This document shows, piece by piece, positions 33,845 to 43,073 of a stretch of 64,000 nt of DNA. Every line of letters begins with the position of its first letter. Positions within the stretch are counted from its first letter, which is position 1. The position numbers and the translations under genes were made by a program. The DNA is taken from NCBI RefSeq assembly GCF_032595355.1, contig NZ_JASMWN010000001.1, forward strand, positions 1-64,000, read 5' to 3'. The notes below the pieces were generated by a model. It had not been told where the DNA came from. It worked only from the letters and a program-made list of their open reading frames with translations, and made no database searches. The stretch is from Sedimentitalea todarodis (lineage in GTDB: Bacteria > Pseudomonadota > Alphaproteobacteria > Rhodobacterales > Rhodobacteraceae).

Positions 33845-34570
33845 ATGAACGCAAAAATCAGACTGTTTGTAGAGCACCCCTTGGGGCAGGGGCAATCGGT
33901 TCCTTTGAACCGGGAACAGGCGCATTACCTGTTCGGGGTGATGCGCCAGAGCGCAGGCAATGCCGTGCTATTGTTCAACGGGCGGGATGGCGAGTGGCGC
34001 GCAACGGTGGCAGAGGCGGGCAAGCGCGGTGGCGTCTTGACCTGCGAGCAGCGGACGCGTGGATTGATGATGCCGCCCGATTTGTGGCTGCTGTTTGCCC
34101 CGATCAAAAAGGCGCGTACGGATTTTATCGTCGAGAAAGCCGCCGAAATGGGGGCGGCGCGGATTCTGCCGGTTCAGACCGAGTTCACCAATGCAGAGCG
34201 GATCCGGCAGGACCGATTGCAAGCCCACGCGGTCGAGGCGGCAGAGCAATGCGGTGGCACCTTTGTGCCCGAGGTCGCGCCCCTGCAAAAGCTCGACCGC
34301 GTACTGGCCGACTGGCCGGGCGGCCGGCAGTTGATGTTTTGCGATGAAGTCGAAGCGGGGTCGAACATCGATCTTGCACCGGGTGTTTCCGCGGGTCCGT
34401 GGGCGATTCTGATCGGTCCCGAAGGCGGGTTTTCCGACACTGAACGGGCGCGGCTGACGGCGATGCCCGCATCGCATGTGGTCAGCCTGGGACCCCGGAT
34501 CCTGCGCGCGGATACCGCCGCCGTGGCGGCGATGGCCCTGTGGCAGCGCGCATTGGGGGACTGGCGGTGA
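33845..34570 (+). CDS. rsmE: 16S rRNA (uracil(1498)-N(3))-methyltransferase RsmE
   Basis: 241 residues. N-terminal PUA-like part (RLFVEHPLGQGQSVPLNREQ, HYLFGVMRQSAG) and a SPOUT methyltransferase part with KKARTDFIVEKAAEMGAARI (about 88-107), the S-adenosylmethionine loop ILIGPEGGFSDTE (about 187-199) and LGPRILRADTAAVAAM near the end. It methylates U1498 of 16S rRNA. The stop codon overlaps the GTG start of the next gene. Confidence 0.94.
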   Translation: MNAKIRLFVEHPLGQGQSVPLNREQAHYLFGVMRQSAGNAVLLFNGRDGEWRATVAEAGKRGGVLTCEQRTRGLMMPPDLWLLFAPIKKARTDFIVEKAAEMGAARILPVQTEFTNAERIRQDRLQAHAVEAAEQCGGTFVPEVAPLQKLDRVLADWPGGRQLMFCDEVEAGSNIDLAPGVSAGPWAILIGPEGGFSDTERARLTAMPASHVVSLGPRILRADTAAVAAMALWQRALGDWR

Positions 34571-35094
34571 ACTTTATTCGCCCCGAGCTGCGCGCGGCAC
34601 TTTGGCGCTGGCGTGAGGCGTTGGCCGGCGTTGCCCTGATGGTGCTGGGTCTGTGGTGGATGCTCGGGCCGGGTGGATTGCTGGGCTGGGTCGGCGGTGC
34701 GCTGGTGCTTGGGGGTTTGGCGCAGGGTTTTGTCGGCGTGCAAAAGGCGCGGTTCCGATCGGGTGGCGGCGGGCCGGGTGTCGTGCAGGTGGACGAAGGG
34801 CAAATCACCTATTTCGGTCCGCTGGGCGGAGGCGCGGTTGCGGTCGCTGATCTGCGCAGCATTGCGTTGCATCCCGCTGGTCGGCTGGCGCATTGGGTGC
34901 TGGATCAACCGGGTCAGCCAGAGCTGCAGATACCGGTGAACGCCGAAGGGTCCGAAGCACTGTTTGACGTTTTTGCCGCGCTGCCGGGCATTCGGACCGA
35001 ACGGATGCTGGCCGAGCTTCAGAACCGATCGCCACACCCGGTTGTGATCTGGTCGCGCGGTAGGTTGCGCCCTGAACACCAAAGGCTGCATTGA
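34567..35094 (+). CDS. Conserved two-helix membrane protein of unknown function
   Basis: 175 residues starting at a GTG that overlaps the rsmE stop (GTGA). Two adjacent hydrophobic helices (ALAGVALMVLGLWWMLGPGG, then WVGGALVLGGLAQGFVGVQ) are followed by a soluble domain of about 110 residues with a PH-like or bPH pattern (GVVQVDEGQITYFGPLGGGA, DLRSIALHPAG). I do not know a function. The coupling to rsmE supports that it is real. Confidence 0.72.
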   Translation: MNFIRPELRAALWRWREALAGVALMVLGLWWMLGPGGLLGWVGGALVLGGLAQGFVGVQKARFRSGGGGPGVVQVDEGQITYFGPLGGGAVAVADLRSIALHPAGRLAHWVLDQPGQPELQIPVNAEGSEALFDVFAALPGIRTERMLAELQNRSPHPVVIWSRGRLRPEHQRLH

Positions 35095-35158
35095 CAGCCC
35101 GGCGAAATCACCGCACTCCTGAGCGCCAAAACCTCGACAAATGGCTCGGAGCGTATTC

Positions 35159-36529
35159 ATGTCTATTCCACAGTCCGGCGGCGGACCGATCGAACGTCAC
35201 GAACAGCTTGCGGAATACCTGGCAGATGGGTGCAAATCCAAGGCTGATTGGCGCATCGGCACCGAGCATGAGAAATTCGGCTATTGCAAGGACACGCTCT
35301 TGCCGATCCCCTATGAAGGAAAGCGGTCGGTCCGGGCGGTCCTGGACGGGCTGCGCGATGCCCATGGCTGGTCGCCGGTCGAAGAAGGTGGCAACCTGAT
35401 CGGGCTGGAAAAGGACGGCGCCAATGTCTCGCTCGAACCGGGGGGGCAACTGGAACTGTCCGGAGCACCGCTGGAAACCATTCACGAAACCTGTGACGAG
35501 GTGAACGAACACCTGCGCGAGGTCAAGGACGTGGCCGACAAGGTGGGTGTTGGGTTCATCGGGCTGGGCGCTGCGCCGGTCTGGACGCACGAGCAGATGC
35601 CGCTGATGCCCAAGGGGCGATACAAGCTGATGGACGCCTACATGAACAAGGTCGGCACCATGGGCACAACGATGATGCGCCGCACCTGTACCGTGCAGGT
35701 CAATCTCGATTTCGCCTCTGAGGCGGACATGGTCCAGAAGCTGCGGGTGGCCATTGCCCTGCAACCGGTGGCGACCGCGCTGTTTGCCAATTCGCCATTC
35801 ATCGACGGCAAGCCGAACGGGCACAAATCCTGGCGCTCGCGGGTGTGGCGCGATCTGGATGCGGATCGCACCGGCATGGTGCCGTTTGTGTTCGAGGACG
35901 GGTTCGGGTTCGAACGCTGGGTGCAATATGCGCTCGATGTGCCGATGTACTTTGTCTACCGCGATGGCGAGTACATTGATGCACTTGGCCAATCATTCCG
36001 CGATTTTCTGCGCGGTGACCTTCCTGCATTGCCGGGAGAAAAGCCGCAACTTTCGGATTGGGCCGATCATCTGACCACGCTGTTCCCCGAGGCGCGGATC
36101 AAGAAATTCATCGAGATGCGCGGCGCAGATGGCGGACCATGGCGCCGGTTGTGTGCGCTGCCGGCCTTCTGGGTCGGGCTGATGTACGATCAGACGGCGC
36201 TGGATGCGGCGTGGGACCTCGCAAAGGGCTGGGACAGTGAAACCCGTCAGGCCCTGCGGGTCGCGGCCAGTGAGCAAGGGTTGCAAGCCCGGGTTGGTGA
36301 TATTCACATGAATGATCTTGCCCGTGAAGTCGTGGCAATAGCCGACGCCGGATTGCAGGCGCGGGCGCGACCCGGGGCCGGAGGCATGGTGCCCGACGAG
36401 ACCCATTTCCTGAATGCGCTGAAGGAGAGCCTCGACAGCGGACAGGTTGCTGCGGACGAACTGCTTGCCCGATATGAGGGCGACTGGGCTGGCGACCTTG
36501 ACCGGATTTACGCCGATTACAGCTACTGA
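35159..36529 (+). CDS. gshA: Glutamate--cysteine ligase, plant/alphaproteobacterial type
   Basis: 456 residues from the ATG at 35159 (CGGAG upstream). Diagnostic segments: RIGTEHEKFGYCKDTLLPI (about 35-53), GLEKDGANVSLEPGGQLELS (about 82-101), MPLMPKGRYKLMDAYMNKVG (about 147-166) and MMRRTCTVQVNLDF (about 173-186). It joins glutamate and cysteine in the first step of glutathione synthesis. The class is that shared by plants and alphaproteobacteria, not the E. coli type. Confidence 0.95.
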   Translation: MSIPQSGGGPIERHEQLAEYLADGCKSKADWRIGTEHEKFGYCKDTLLPIPYEGKRSVRAVLDGLRDAHGWSPVEEGGNLIGLEKDGANVSLEPGGQLELSGAPLETIHETCDEVNEHLREVKDVADKVGVGFIGLGAAPVWTHEQMPLMPKGRYKLMDAYMNKVGTMGTTMMRRTCTVQVNLDFASEADMVQKLRVAIALQPVATALFANSPFIDGKPNGHKSWRSRVWRDLDADRTGMVPFVFEDGFGFERWVQYALDVPMYFVYRDGEYIDALGQSFRDFLRGDLPALPGEKPQLSDWADHLTTLFPEARIKKFIEMRGADGGPWRRLCALPAFWVGLMYDQTALDAAWDLAKGWDSETRQALRVAASEQGLQARVGDIHMNDLAREVVAIADAGLQARARPGAGGMVPDETHFLNALKESLDSGQVAADELLARYEGDWAGDLDRIYADYSY

Positions 36530-36537
36530 AGTAAGAC

Positions 36538-36554
36538 GCGCCCGCAGCGTGGGC
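36538..36554 (+). terminator. Small hairpin just after gshA
   Basis: CGCCC and GGGCG arms around a 7-base loop, directly after the gshA stop. There is no T-run, so termination here is only possible, not certain. Confidence 0.3.
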
Positions 36555-36778
36555 GGCATGATCACACGCCTTGGACACAAGGCCAGAGGCCGATCCGGTG
36601 TTTGTCGGAGTCAAGCTGGCCGCCGAGGGGGCCATGTTACGCCAAGGTCAGTGAGGCCAATAGCCAACAGCAGCGCCGTCGCTGGAAGGTGAGGATTGCA
36701 GTTCGCCTGAACACCGCTCCCGAGACGCAATACAAGGTCCGCCTCGGGTTGAATTTCGAGTGGGTCCGGCGCGCAGTT

Positions 36779-37405
36779 TCAGCCTCGCCGCCTGCGCGCC
36801 GCCACTGCGCCCAAACTGCCAAGCCCCGCCAGGAGCATCAATGCAGTCGCCGGAAGCGGAACCGGTGTAGCGATCTCGCCATTGAGCGCAAAGTCCAGAT
36901 CACCGGTAGTGCTCATGAAATCGCCAAATGCACTACCGCTGAAGCCGAGCCCTGAACCGGTCAGGTCCTGGTTCCCGAAAATTTGGGTGGCCGTCGCGGT
37001 CTCCCTGTCGCCCATGACAAAGTAATAGGTCGTGTCAGCCACCAGGGTTACGTCCCGGTCAAACGTCCAGAACCCATTCTCGAATCCATTGTTCTTTGCC
37101 AAGAAACCGGATGTCGACGAATCGAGATCTTCGGCGGAACCAAGGTGATTTTCCGTGAGGATGTACAGATCACCGGCGGAATAGGCTTCAAATCCGGACC
37201 CGCCTTGCAGGTCAAATGCAAACGAAATGGTATCCCAATCATGGCGCGACCCTATCGTGATACCCTGGCTGTAGTAGAGTTGTTCGACGCCCCTCGTGCT
37301 GTGGGTCATGCTCTGAATCGTCGCCGCCTGCACTGCAGTCGCGCCCAACATCAAGGCGGCGGCTGACGACAGGGCCGCCAGAATACTGCTCTTACCAATT
37401 TTCAT
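36779..37405 (-). CDS. VPLPA-CTERM sorting-domain protein
   Basis: 208 residues: a signal peptide (cleavage after VQAA, near residue 28), a beta-rich secreted domain, and the C-terminal signal VPLPATALMLLAGLGSLGAV followed by AARRRRG. That tripartite tail (VPLPA motif, one helix, basic end) is the alphaproteobacterial relative of PEP-CTERM, normally processed by an exosortase and linked to exopolysaccharide. No exosortase is nearby. The beta-domain (around 30-170) has no family I recognise. Confidence 0.85.
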   Translation of the reverse strand: MKIGKSSILAALSSAAALMLGATAVQAATIQSMTHSTRGVEQLYYSQGITIGSRHDWDTISFAFDLQGGSGFEAYSAGDLYILTENHLGSAEDLDSSTSGFLAKNNGFENGFWTFDRDVTLVADTTYYFVMGDRETATATQIFGNQDLTGSGLGFSGSAFGDFMSTTGDLDFALNGEIATPVPLPATALMLLAGLGSLGAVAARRRRG

Positions 37406-37723
37406 AGCTACTTCTTCCTATCCCGCGAACATTTACACATACAAAGCTGGGTGCCGCCATACATGCGGGAACACACGGACCTAGCCAAGCTCCAAACCTT
37501 CCGAAGCAGGTTCGATTTAAGTCAGTCCTTGACCAAATTCAACCATATGAGTGAAGGGGTTAACAATAAGTTGTTCTTTTGGACACACTGGCTGCAACCC
37601 TTGCGAGAGCCCTTGATTTTAATCGCAATCCCAAAGGCGTTCATTGTCGGAATCAAGCACGCCAATGCTGATTCCCGTCGTCATGTCGTCAGCCATATTG
37701 GCTGTGGGGCTTTTGACCTGCGC
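37406..37723. other. Gene-free stretch of about 320 bp upstream of the VPLPA-CTERM gene
   Basis: It lies between the start of the VPLPA-CTERM gene and the end of carB, both on the minus strand, and is AT-richer than its surroundings (37500-37660). It probably contains the VPLPA-CTERM promoter and the carB terminator. No gene or RNA structure is evident. Confidence 0.4.
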
Positions 37724-40700
37724 CTAGCCCTGCAAGCTCTTTACCCCGACGTCCCCTTCGGCCTGTGCCTTGATCGCCAGCGCGGCAGCGTGGCTGCCAG
37801 CCGCCGTCGTGAAATAGGGGATCTTGTCATAGAGCGCGATGGTGCGAATCGATTTTGAATCTTCGACCGCCTGCGCGCCTTCGGTAGAGTTCATCACCAG
37901 CTGCACGCCGCCATCCTTCATCATGTCCGTCACGTCGGGGCGGCCTTCGTAAACCTTGTTGACGACGCCGCATTCGATCCCCTGGTCCGCCAACCAACTT
38001 TGCGTTCCGCGTGTCGCGACGAGCGTGAACCCGAGGCCCGTCAGGATCTGTGCGGCCTCGATGATCTCGGGGGTCTTGTCGTCATCCTTGATCGACAGGA
38101 AGGCACAGCCAGATGTGGGCAGCACCATGCCGGCGCCCATCTGAGCCTTGAGAAATGCGCGAGGAAAATCCCGGTCCCAGCCCATGACCTCACCGGTGGA
38201 ACGCATTTCAGGGCCCAGAATTGTGTCGACGCCGGGGAAACGGGCAAAGGGCAGAACGGCCTCTTTCACCGAGAACCACGGCATGTTCGGGTCTGCCAGC
38301 GTCATCGGATCCGCCAATGGCAGCACCGTGTCGTAGTCCGCCTGTGCGTCATAGGGCGCGCGCATCGAGAAGTTTGACAGCGGCTCGCCGGCCATGACGC
38401 GGGCCGCGATTGACGCGATCGCGGAATCCGTGGCCTTGGCGACAAAGGGAACAGTTCGGCTGGCGCGGGGATTGACTTCGATCAGGAAAATCTCGCCATC
38501 CTTGATCGCAAACTGGATGTTCATCAGCCCGACGACATTCAGGGCGCGCGCCAGAGCGCTGGTCTGTGCCTTGATCTCTTCGATGATCGCAGCGTCCAGC
38601 GAATAGGGTGGCAGAGAACACGCGCTGTCCCCGGAATGCACGCCGGCCTCTTCGATATGCTGCATGATACCCGCGACATGCACGTCGGTGCCGTCACAAA
38701 TCGCGTCAACGTCAAGTTCGACGGCGCCGGACAGATAGCTGTCGAGCAGTACCGGGCTGTCGCCGGAAACCACAACCGCTTCGGATATATAGCGTTCGAG
38801 CTGGGCCTGATCGCGCACGATCTCCATGGCGCGTCCACCCAGAACATAGGACGGGCGAATGACCAGCGGAAATCCGATATCCTTGGCGATTTCAAAGGCT
38901 TGGGCGTCGGTGCTGGCAATTCCGTTGTGAGGCTGCTTGAGACCCAGATTCTGAACCAGTTGCTGGAACCGCTCGCGGTCCTCGGCCAGATCGATGGCGT
39001 CGGGCGTGGTGCCCAGGATCGGAATGCCCTCGTCCTGCAGCGCGTTGGCCAGTTTCAGCGGGGTCTGCCCGCCGAACTGCACGATGACGCCATGCAGGGT
39101 GCCGTTTTGCTGTTCTACCCGCAGGATTTCGAGGACGTGCTCCAACGTGAGCGGCTCGAAATAGAGCCGGTCCGATGTGTCATAATCGGTCGAAACCGTT
39201 TCCGGGTTGCAGTTAATCATGATGGTTTCATAGCCAACATCGGTCAGCGCGAAACAGGCATGACAGCAGCAATAGTCAAACTCGATCCCTTGACCGATCC
39301 GGTTCGGGCCACCGCCGAGGATCACGACTTTCTTGCGGTCGGTCGGGCGCGCTTCGCATTCGACCTCGCCCATCATCGGCATTTCATAGGTCGAATACAT
39401 GTAGGGCGTCTGCGCCTCGAATTCGGCAGCGCAAGTGTCAATGCGCTTGAAGACGGCGGTGACATCAAGATTGTGACGGGCGCGGCGCACGTTGGCTTCG
39501 TCCCGTCCGGTCAGGAAGCCAAGCCGGGCATCGGTAAAGCCCATGATCTTGAGCGCGCGCAACTCCTCCGTGTTCGTAGGCAAACCGGATTTGCGCAACT
39601 TCGCTTCGGTTTCGACAATCTCGCGGATACGCGCAAGGAACCACGGATCGAACATGGTGACGGCGTGGATTTCGTCGTCTCCCATCCCGTGGCGCATGGC
39701 CTGTGCAATGGTACGCATCCGGTCTGGCGTCTGCTGGCTGATGGCCTTGATGACGGCGGCCTTGTCCTCGACGATGTCCCAGGTACCGACGGTGACACCG
39801 GGAATCTCGATTTCGTCGAAACCGGTCAGGCCGGATTCCATACTGGCCAGCGCCTTTTGCAAGGATTCGTGGATCGTGCGGCCAATGGCCATGGCTTCGC
39901 CCACGGATTTCATCGCGGTCGTAAGGTAGGGTTTCGCGCCGGGGAATTTCTCGAAGGCGAATTTCGGGATCTTGGTGACGACGTAGTCGATCGTCGGCTC
40001 AAACGACGCCGGGGTCACCTTGGTGATGTCGTTGTCCAGCTCGTCCAGCGTGTATCCCACGGCCAGCTTTGCAGCGATCTTGGCAATCGGGAAACCAGTG
40101 GCCTTCGATGCGAGCGCCGATGAACGTGACACGCGCGGGTTCATCTCGATCACCACCATGCGGCCATCGTCCGGATTTACCGCCCATTGCACGTTGGAGC
40201 CGCCGGTTTCGACGCCGATTTCGCGCAGCACGGCAATACTGCCGTTGCGCATGATCTGGTATTCCTTGTCGGTCAGCGTCAGAGCCGGGGCCACGGTGAT
40301 CGAATCGCCGGTGTGCACGCCCATCGGATCGACGTTTTCGATGGAGCAGACGATGATTGCATTGTCAGCGGTATCGCGCACCACCTCCATCTCGAATTCT
40401 TTCCACCCCAGCAGGGATTCGTCGATCAGGATCTGGCCCATCGGGCTGGCGTCCATGCCCGAGCGGCAGAAATGTTCAAAATCATCACGGTTATAGGCGA
40501 CGCCGCCACCGGTGCCGCCCATGGTAAAGGCTGGCCGGATGATGGCTGGCAGACCGATGTCTTCGAGTTCGGCCAGCGCCAGGCGCACGCCCTCTGCCAG
40601 GTCCTTCTTGCCATTTGCATCCTTGGGTGCCGTGACGATCGTGGCGCGTGGGTTTTCGATGCCCAGCCGATCCATCGCCTCGCGAAACAGCTTACGGTCC

Positions 40701-41080
40701 TCGGCCATTTCGATGGCCTCGCGCTTGGCCCCGATCATTTCGACTCCGTATTCCGCCAAGACGCCCATTTCTTCGAGCGCGAGACTGGTATTCAGCCCGG
40801 TTTGACCGCCCATCGTCGGCAAGAGCGCGTCGGGGCGTTCCTTGGCGATGATCTTTGCGACGATTTCGGGGGTGATCGGTTCGATATAGGTCGCGTCGGC
40901 AAGTTCCGGGTCGGTCATGATCGTCGCCGGGTTCGAGTTGACAAGGACGACCCGATACCCTTCCTCACGCAGGGCCTTGCAGGCTTGTGCCCCGGAATAA
41001 TCGAACTCGCATGCCTGTCCGATCACGATAGGTCCGGCTCCGATGATCATGATCGACTGGATGTCGGTTCTCTTCGGCAT
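37724..41080 (-). CDS. carB: Carbamoyl-phosphate synthase large subunit
   Basis: 1118 residues from the ATG at 41080 (MPKRTDIQSIMIIGAGPIVI). Two homologous halves each carry an ATP-grasp domain: IIRPAFTMGGTGGGVAYNRD in the first and LVIRPSYVLGGRAMEIVRDQ in the second, with ALASKATGFPIAKIAAKLA between. The C-terminal regulatory MGS-like domain ends the chain. It makes carbamoyl phosphate for pyrimidine and arginine synthesis together with CarA, which is not in this window. It is divergent from pabB. Confidence 0.97.
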   Translation of the reverse strand: MPKRTDIQSIMIIGAGPIVIGQACEFDYSGAQACKALREEGYRVVLVNSNPATIMTDPELADATYIEPITPEIVAKIIAKERPDALLPTMGGQTGLNTSLALEEMGVLAEYGVEMIGAKREAIEMAEDRKLFREAMDRLGIENPRATIVTAPKDANGKKDLAEGVRLALAELEDIGLPAIIRPAFTMGGTGGGVAYNRDDFEHFCRSGMDASPMGQILIDESLLGWKEFEMEVVRDTADNAIIVCSIENVDPMGVHTGDSITVAPALTLTDKEYQIMRNGSIAVLREIGVETGGSNVQWAVNPDDGRMVVIEMNPRVSRSSALASKATGFPIAKIAAKLAVGYTLDELDNDITKVTPASFEPTIDYVVTKIPKFAFEKFPGAKPYLTTAMKSVGEAMAIGRTIHESLQKALASMESGLTGFDEIEIPGVTVGTWDIVEDKAAVIKAISQQTPDRMRTIAQAMRHGMGDDEIHAVTMFDPWFLARIREIVETEAKLRKSGLPTNTEELRALKIMGFTDARLGFLTGRDEANVRRARHNLDVTAVFKRIDTCAAEFEAQTPYMYSTYEMPMMGEVECEARPTDRKKVVILGGGPNRIGQGIEFDYCCCHACFALTDVGYETIMINCNPETVSTDYDTSDRLYFEPLTLEHVLEILRVEQQNGTLHGVIVQFGGQTPLKLANALQDEGIPILGTTPDAIDLAEDRERFQQLVQNLGLKQPHNGIASTDAQAFEIAKDIGFPLVIRPSYVLGGRAMEIVRDQAQLERYISEAVVVSGDSPVLLDSYLSGAVELDVDAICDGTDVHVAGIMQHIEEAGVHSGDSACSLPPYSLDAAIIEEIKAQTSALARALNVVGLMNIQFAIKDGEIFLIEVNPRASRTVPFVAKATDSAIASIAARVMAGEPLSNFSMRAPYDAQADYDTVLPLADPMTLADPNMPWFSVKEAVLPFARFPGVDTILGPEMRSTGEVMGWDRDFPRAFLKAQMGAGMVLPTSGCAFLSIKDDDKTPEIIEAAQILTGLGFTLVATRGTQSWLADQGIECGVVNKVYEGRPDVTDMMKDGGVQLVMNSTEGAQAVEDSKSIRTIALYDKIPYFTTAAGSHAAALAIKAQAEGDVGVKSLQG

Positions 41081-41195
41081 GGCGCGGCCCCTTTTGGCTG
41101 GTGATGTCCGGGCACCCCCAACGTGCCCAAATTGTCCTGCGTTATAGGGATGGGGTGGGCATGTGCAAGGGCCGAAGCGGCAAGAATCTGTAACG

Positions 41196-42389
41196 ATGAC
41201 TTTGCATCGGTTGCCGGGTGGCAACGATGCGGCTATGAGAGCGCGATTGCGGGGGTATGTGGCACAGTTGGATATTCGCTTTGATCATGGGTCGCAGGGG
41301 CCGGGCGACTGGTTTCGCGATCCGATGCGCCTGATCCGCGCGGATCGTCCGGACGAGGTCGGGGCGGCGCTGGCCGAACTGGATGCGGCGCAGGCAAACG
41401 GGCATTGGCTGGCCGGGTATTGCAGCTACGAACTCGGCTATGCACTGGAACCAAGATTGGCCGGATTGATGCCGGAGCGCCGGCGATTGCCACTGATCTG
41501 TTTCGGGGTATACGGCGCGCCGGGGCAGGGAAACCTGACCGACGGCGCGGCGGAGTTCGAAGTGTTTCAGCCGGGCTGGAGACGCGAAGAATACGGTCGC
41601 GCGTTCAATCGGGTGCATGCGCTGATTCGCGCCGGAGATATTTATCAGGCGAACCTGACCTTTCCGATGCGCGCGTCTGCGCATGGCGGGGCCCAGGCGT
41701 TGTATGCGGCGCTGACGAGGCGGCAACCGGTCGGATATGGTGCGCTGGTGGAACAGGACGGCCTGCCGGCCCTGATCTGCCGCTCGCCCGAGCTGTTTTT
41801 TCGTACCGATGGTGCCGGGGCAATCGAGACAATGCCGATGAAAGGCACCCAGCCACGCGGCGCAGGTGCCGCTGACGATGCCCGACGGCGGGCCTTTCTG
41901 GAAAGTGACGTCAAGAATCGCGCCGAAAACCTGATGATTGTTGACCTGTTGCGCAACGATCTGTCCCGCGTCAGCCAGCCCGGGTCGGTGCGGGTTCCGA
42001 CGCTCTATCACGTCGAAACCTACACGACCGTGCACCAGATGGTGTCCCGGGTGACCGCGCAGTTGCAGCCGAGGGTTGGGCTGGGCGGGATCATGCGCGC
42101 GCTGTTTCCCTGCGGCTCGATTACCGGTGCGCCCAAGATCCGCGCGATGGAGATCATTCGTGAACTGGAGATGGAAGCACGCGACATCTATTGCGGCAGT
42201 ATCGGTTGGGTCGCGCCGGATGGTCGGAGCGGTTTCAATGTGGCAATCCGCACCATCCTTCTTGAGGATGGGCAAGCGCAGCTGAATGTGGGCGGCGGTG
42301 TGGTCTATGACAGCGACGCGAACAGCGAATATGAAGAGGCGCTATGGAAAGCCCGGTTTTCGGCGATATCCCAACCGATACCCGTCTGA
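41196..42389 (+). CDS. pabB: Aminodeoxychorismate synthase component I PabB
   Basis: 397 residues from the ATG at 41196 (start uncertain). The chorismate-binding domain is clear: ALIRAGDIYQANLTFPMRA (about 140-158), METMPMKGTQPRG-like ETMPMKGTQPRG (about 210-221), ENLMIVDLLRNDLSRV (about 244-259), CGSITGAPKIRAMEIIRELE (about 307-326) and a final GGVVYDSDANSEYEEAL. PabB aminates chorismate for folate synthesis. It overlaps pabC by 46 bp, and the pair follows the usual pabB-pabC order. Confidence 0.92.
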   Translation: MTLHRLPGGNDAAMRARLRGYVAQLDIRFDHGSQGPGDWFRDPMRLIRADRPDEVGAALAELDAAQANGHWLAGYCSYELGYALEPRLAGLMPERRRLPLICFGVYGAPGQGNLTDGAAEFEVFQPGWRREEYGRAFNRVHALIRAGDIYQANLTFPMRASAHGGAQALYAALTRRQPVGYGALVEQDGLPALICRSPELFFRTDGAGAIETMPMKGTQPRGAGAADDARRRAFLESDVKNRAENLMIVDLLRNDLSRVSQPGSVRVPTLYHVETYTTVHQMVSRVTAQLQPRVGLGGIMRALFPCGSITGAPKIRAMEIIRELEMEARDIYCGSIGWVAPDGRSGFNVAIRTILLEDGQAQLNVGGGVVYDSDANSEYEEALWKARFSAISQPIPV

Positions 42390-43009
42390 TCGAAACGCTT
42401 GCCTGGCAACCGGGAAAGGGAGGGGTCGATGCCGACCTGCATCTGGACCGGATGGCGCGATCGGCGCAGGCACTGGGCGTGCCATTCGATCGTGTCGCTG
42501 CGCATGCGCTGTTGGCGTCGGTGACAGGAGAGCTGCCGCTGCGTTGCCGCCTGACGCTGGGGCCGGACGGCGGATTTGATCTGACAACGGCAACGCTGGG
42601 GCCACCTGCGCCGATCTGGACAGTGGCATTGGCCCGCCACGCGGTGAGGTCGGATGATCCCTGGCTCAGGCACAAGACCACCAATCGGGACCTATATGAT
42701 CACTCCCGCGCGACGATGCCTGTGGGTGTGGACGAGCTGTTGTTTCTGAATCAGCGCGGCGAAGTGTGCGAGGGCACGATCACCAACCTGTTCGTACGAC
42801 TTGGCGAGGGGCGGCAGGTTACGCCGCCCCTGTCCTGCGGTCTGTTGCCGGGGGTGTTGCGGGGGCGGTTGCTCGCCAGCGGCAGCTGGAGCGAACAGGT
42901 GCTGACACCGGATGATCTGGCCGATGCAGAGGCAATTTGGGTTGGAAATGCGTTGCGCGGGCTGATCCGGGGCCGGTTTCAGGGAGCAGGTCGGGTCAAC
43001 ACGGCTTGA
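42344..43009 (+). CDS. pabC: Aminotransferase class IV, probable aminodeoxychorismate lyase PabC
   Basis: 221 residues. Fold-type IV PLP enzyme: the lysine of RHKTTNRDLYD (about 108-118) binds PLP, and EVCEGTITNLFVRL (about 141-154) contains the conserved Glu and the phosphate-contacting Thr-Asn. The length is short for the family. It overlaps pabB, which supports the role of releasing pyruvate from aminodeoxychorismate to give 4-aminobenzoate. Confidence 0.85.
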   Translation: MESPVFGDIPTDTRLIETLAWQPGKGGVDADLHLDRMARSAQALGVPFDRVAAHALLASVTGELPLRCRLTLGPDGGFDLTTATLGPPAPIWTVALARHAVRSDDPWLRHKTTNRDLYDHSRATMPVGVDELLFLNQRGEVCEGTITNLFVRLGEGRQVTPPLSCGLLPGVLRGRLLASGSWSEQVLTPDDLADAEAIWVGNALRGLIRGRFQGAGRVNTA

Positions 43010-43073
43010 CTTTTGCGGCGCAGCCTTGTGTACCGACGCGACGCCAGAAACCACCCAAAACGAGGCATTTCCC

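Noticed and set aside
37501..37540. A ggttcgattt stretch resembling a tRNA T-arm
   Set aside because: No acceptor stem, D-arm or anticodon arm can be fitted around it; no other tRNA-like region was found in the window.
38636..40123. A 495-codon open frame on the plus strand inside carB
   Set aside because: It is antisense to a complete, highly conserved carB; long antisense frames are common in GC-rich genes, and its translation resembles no family.
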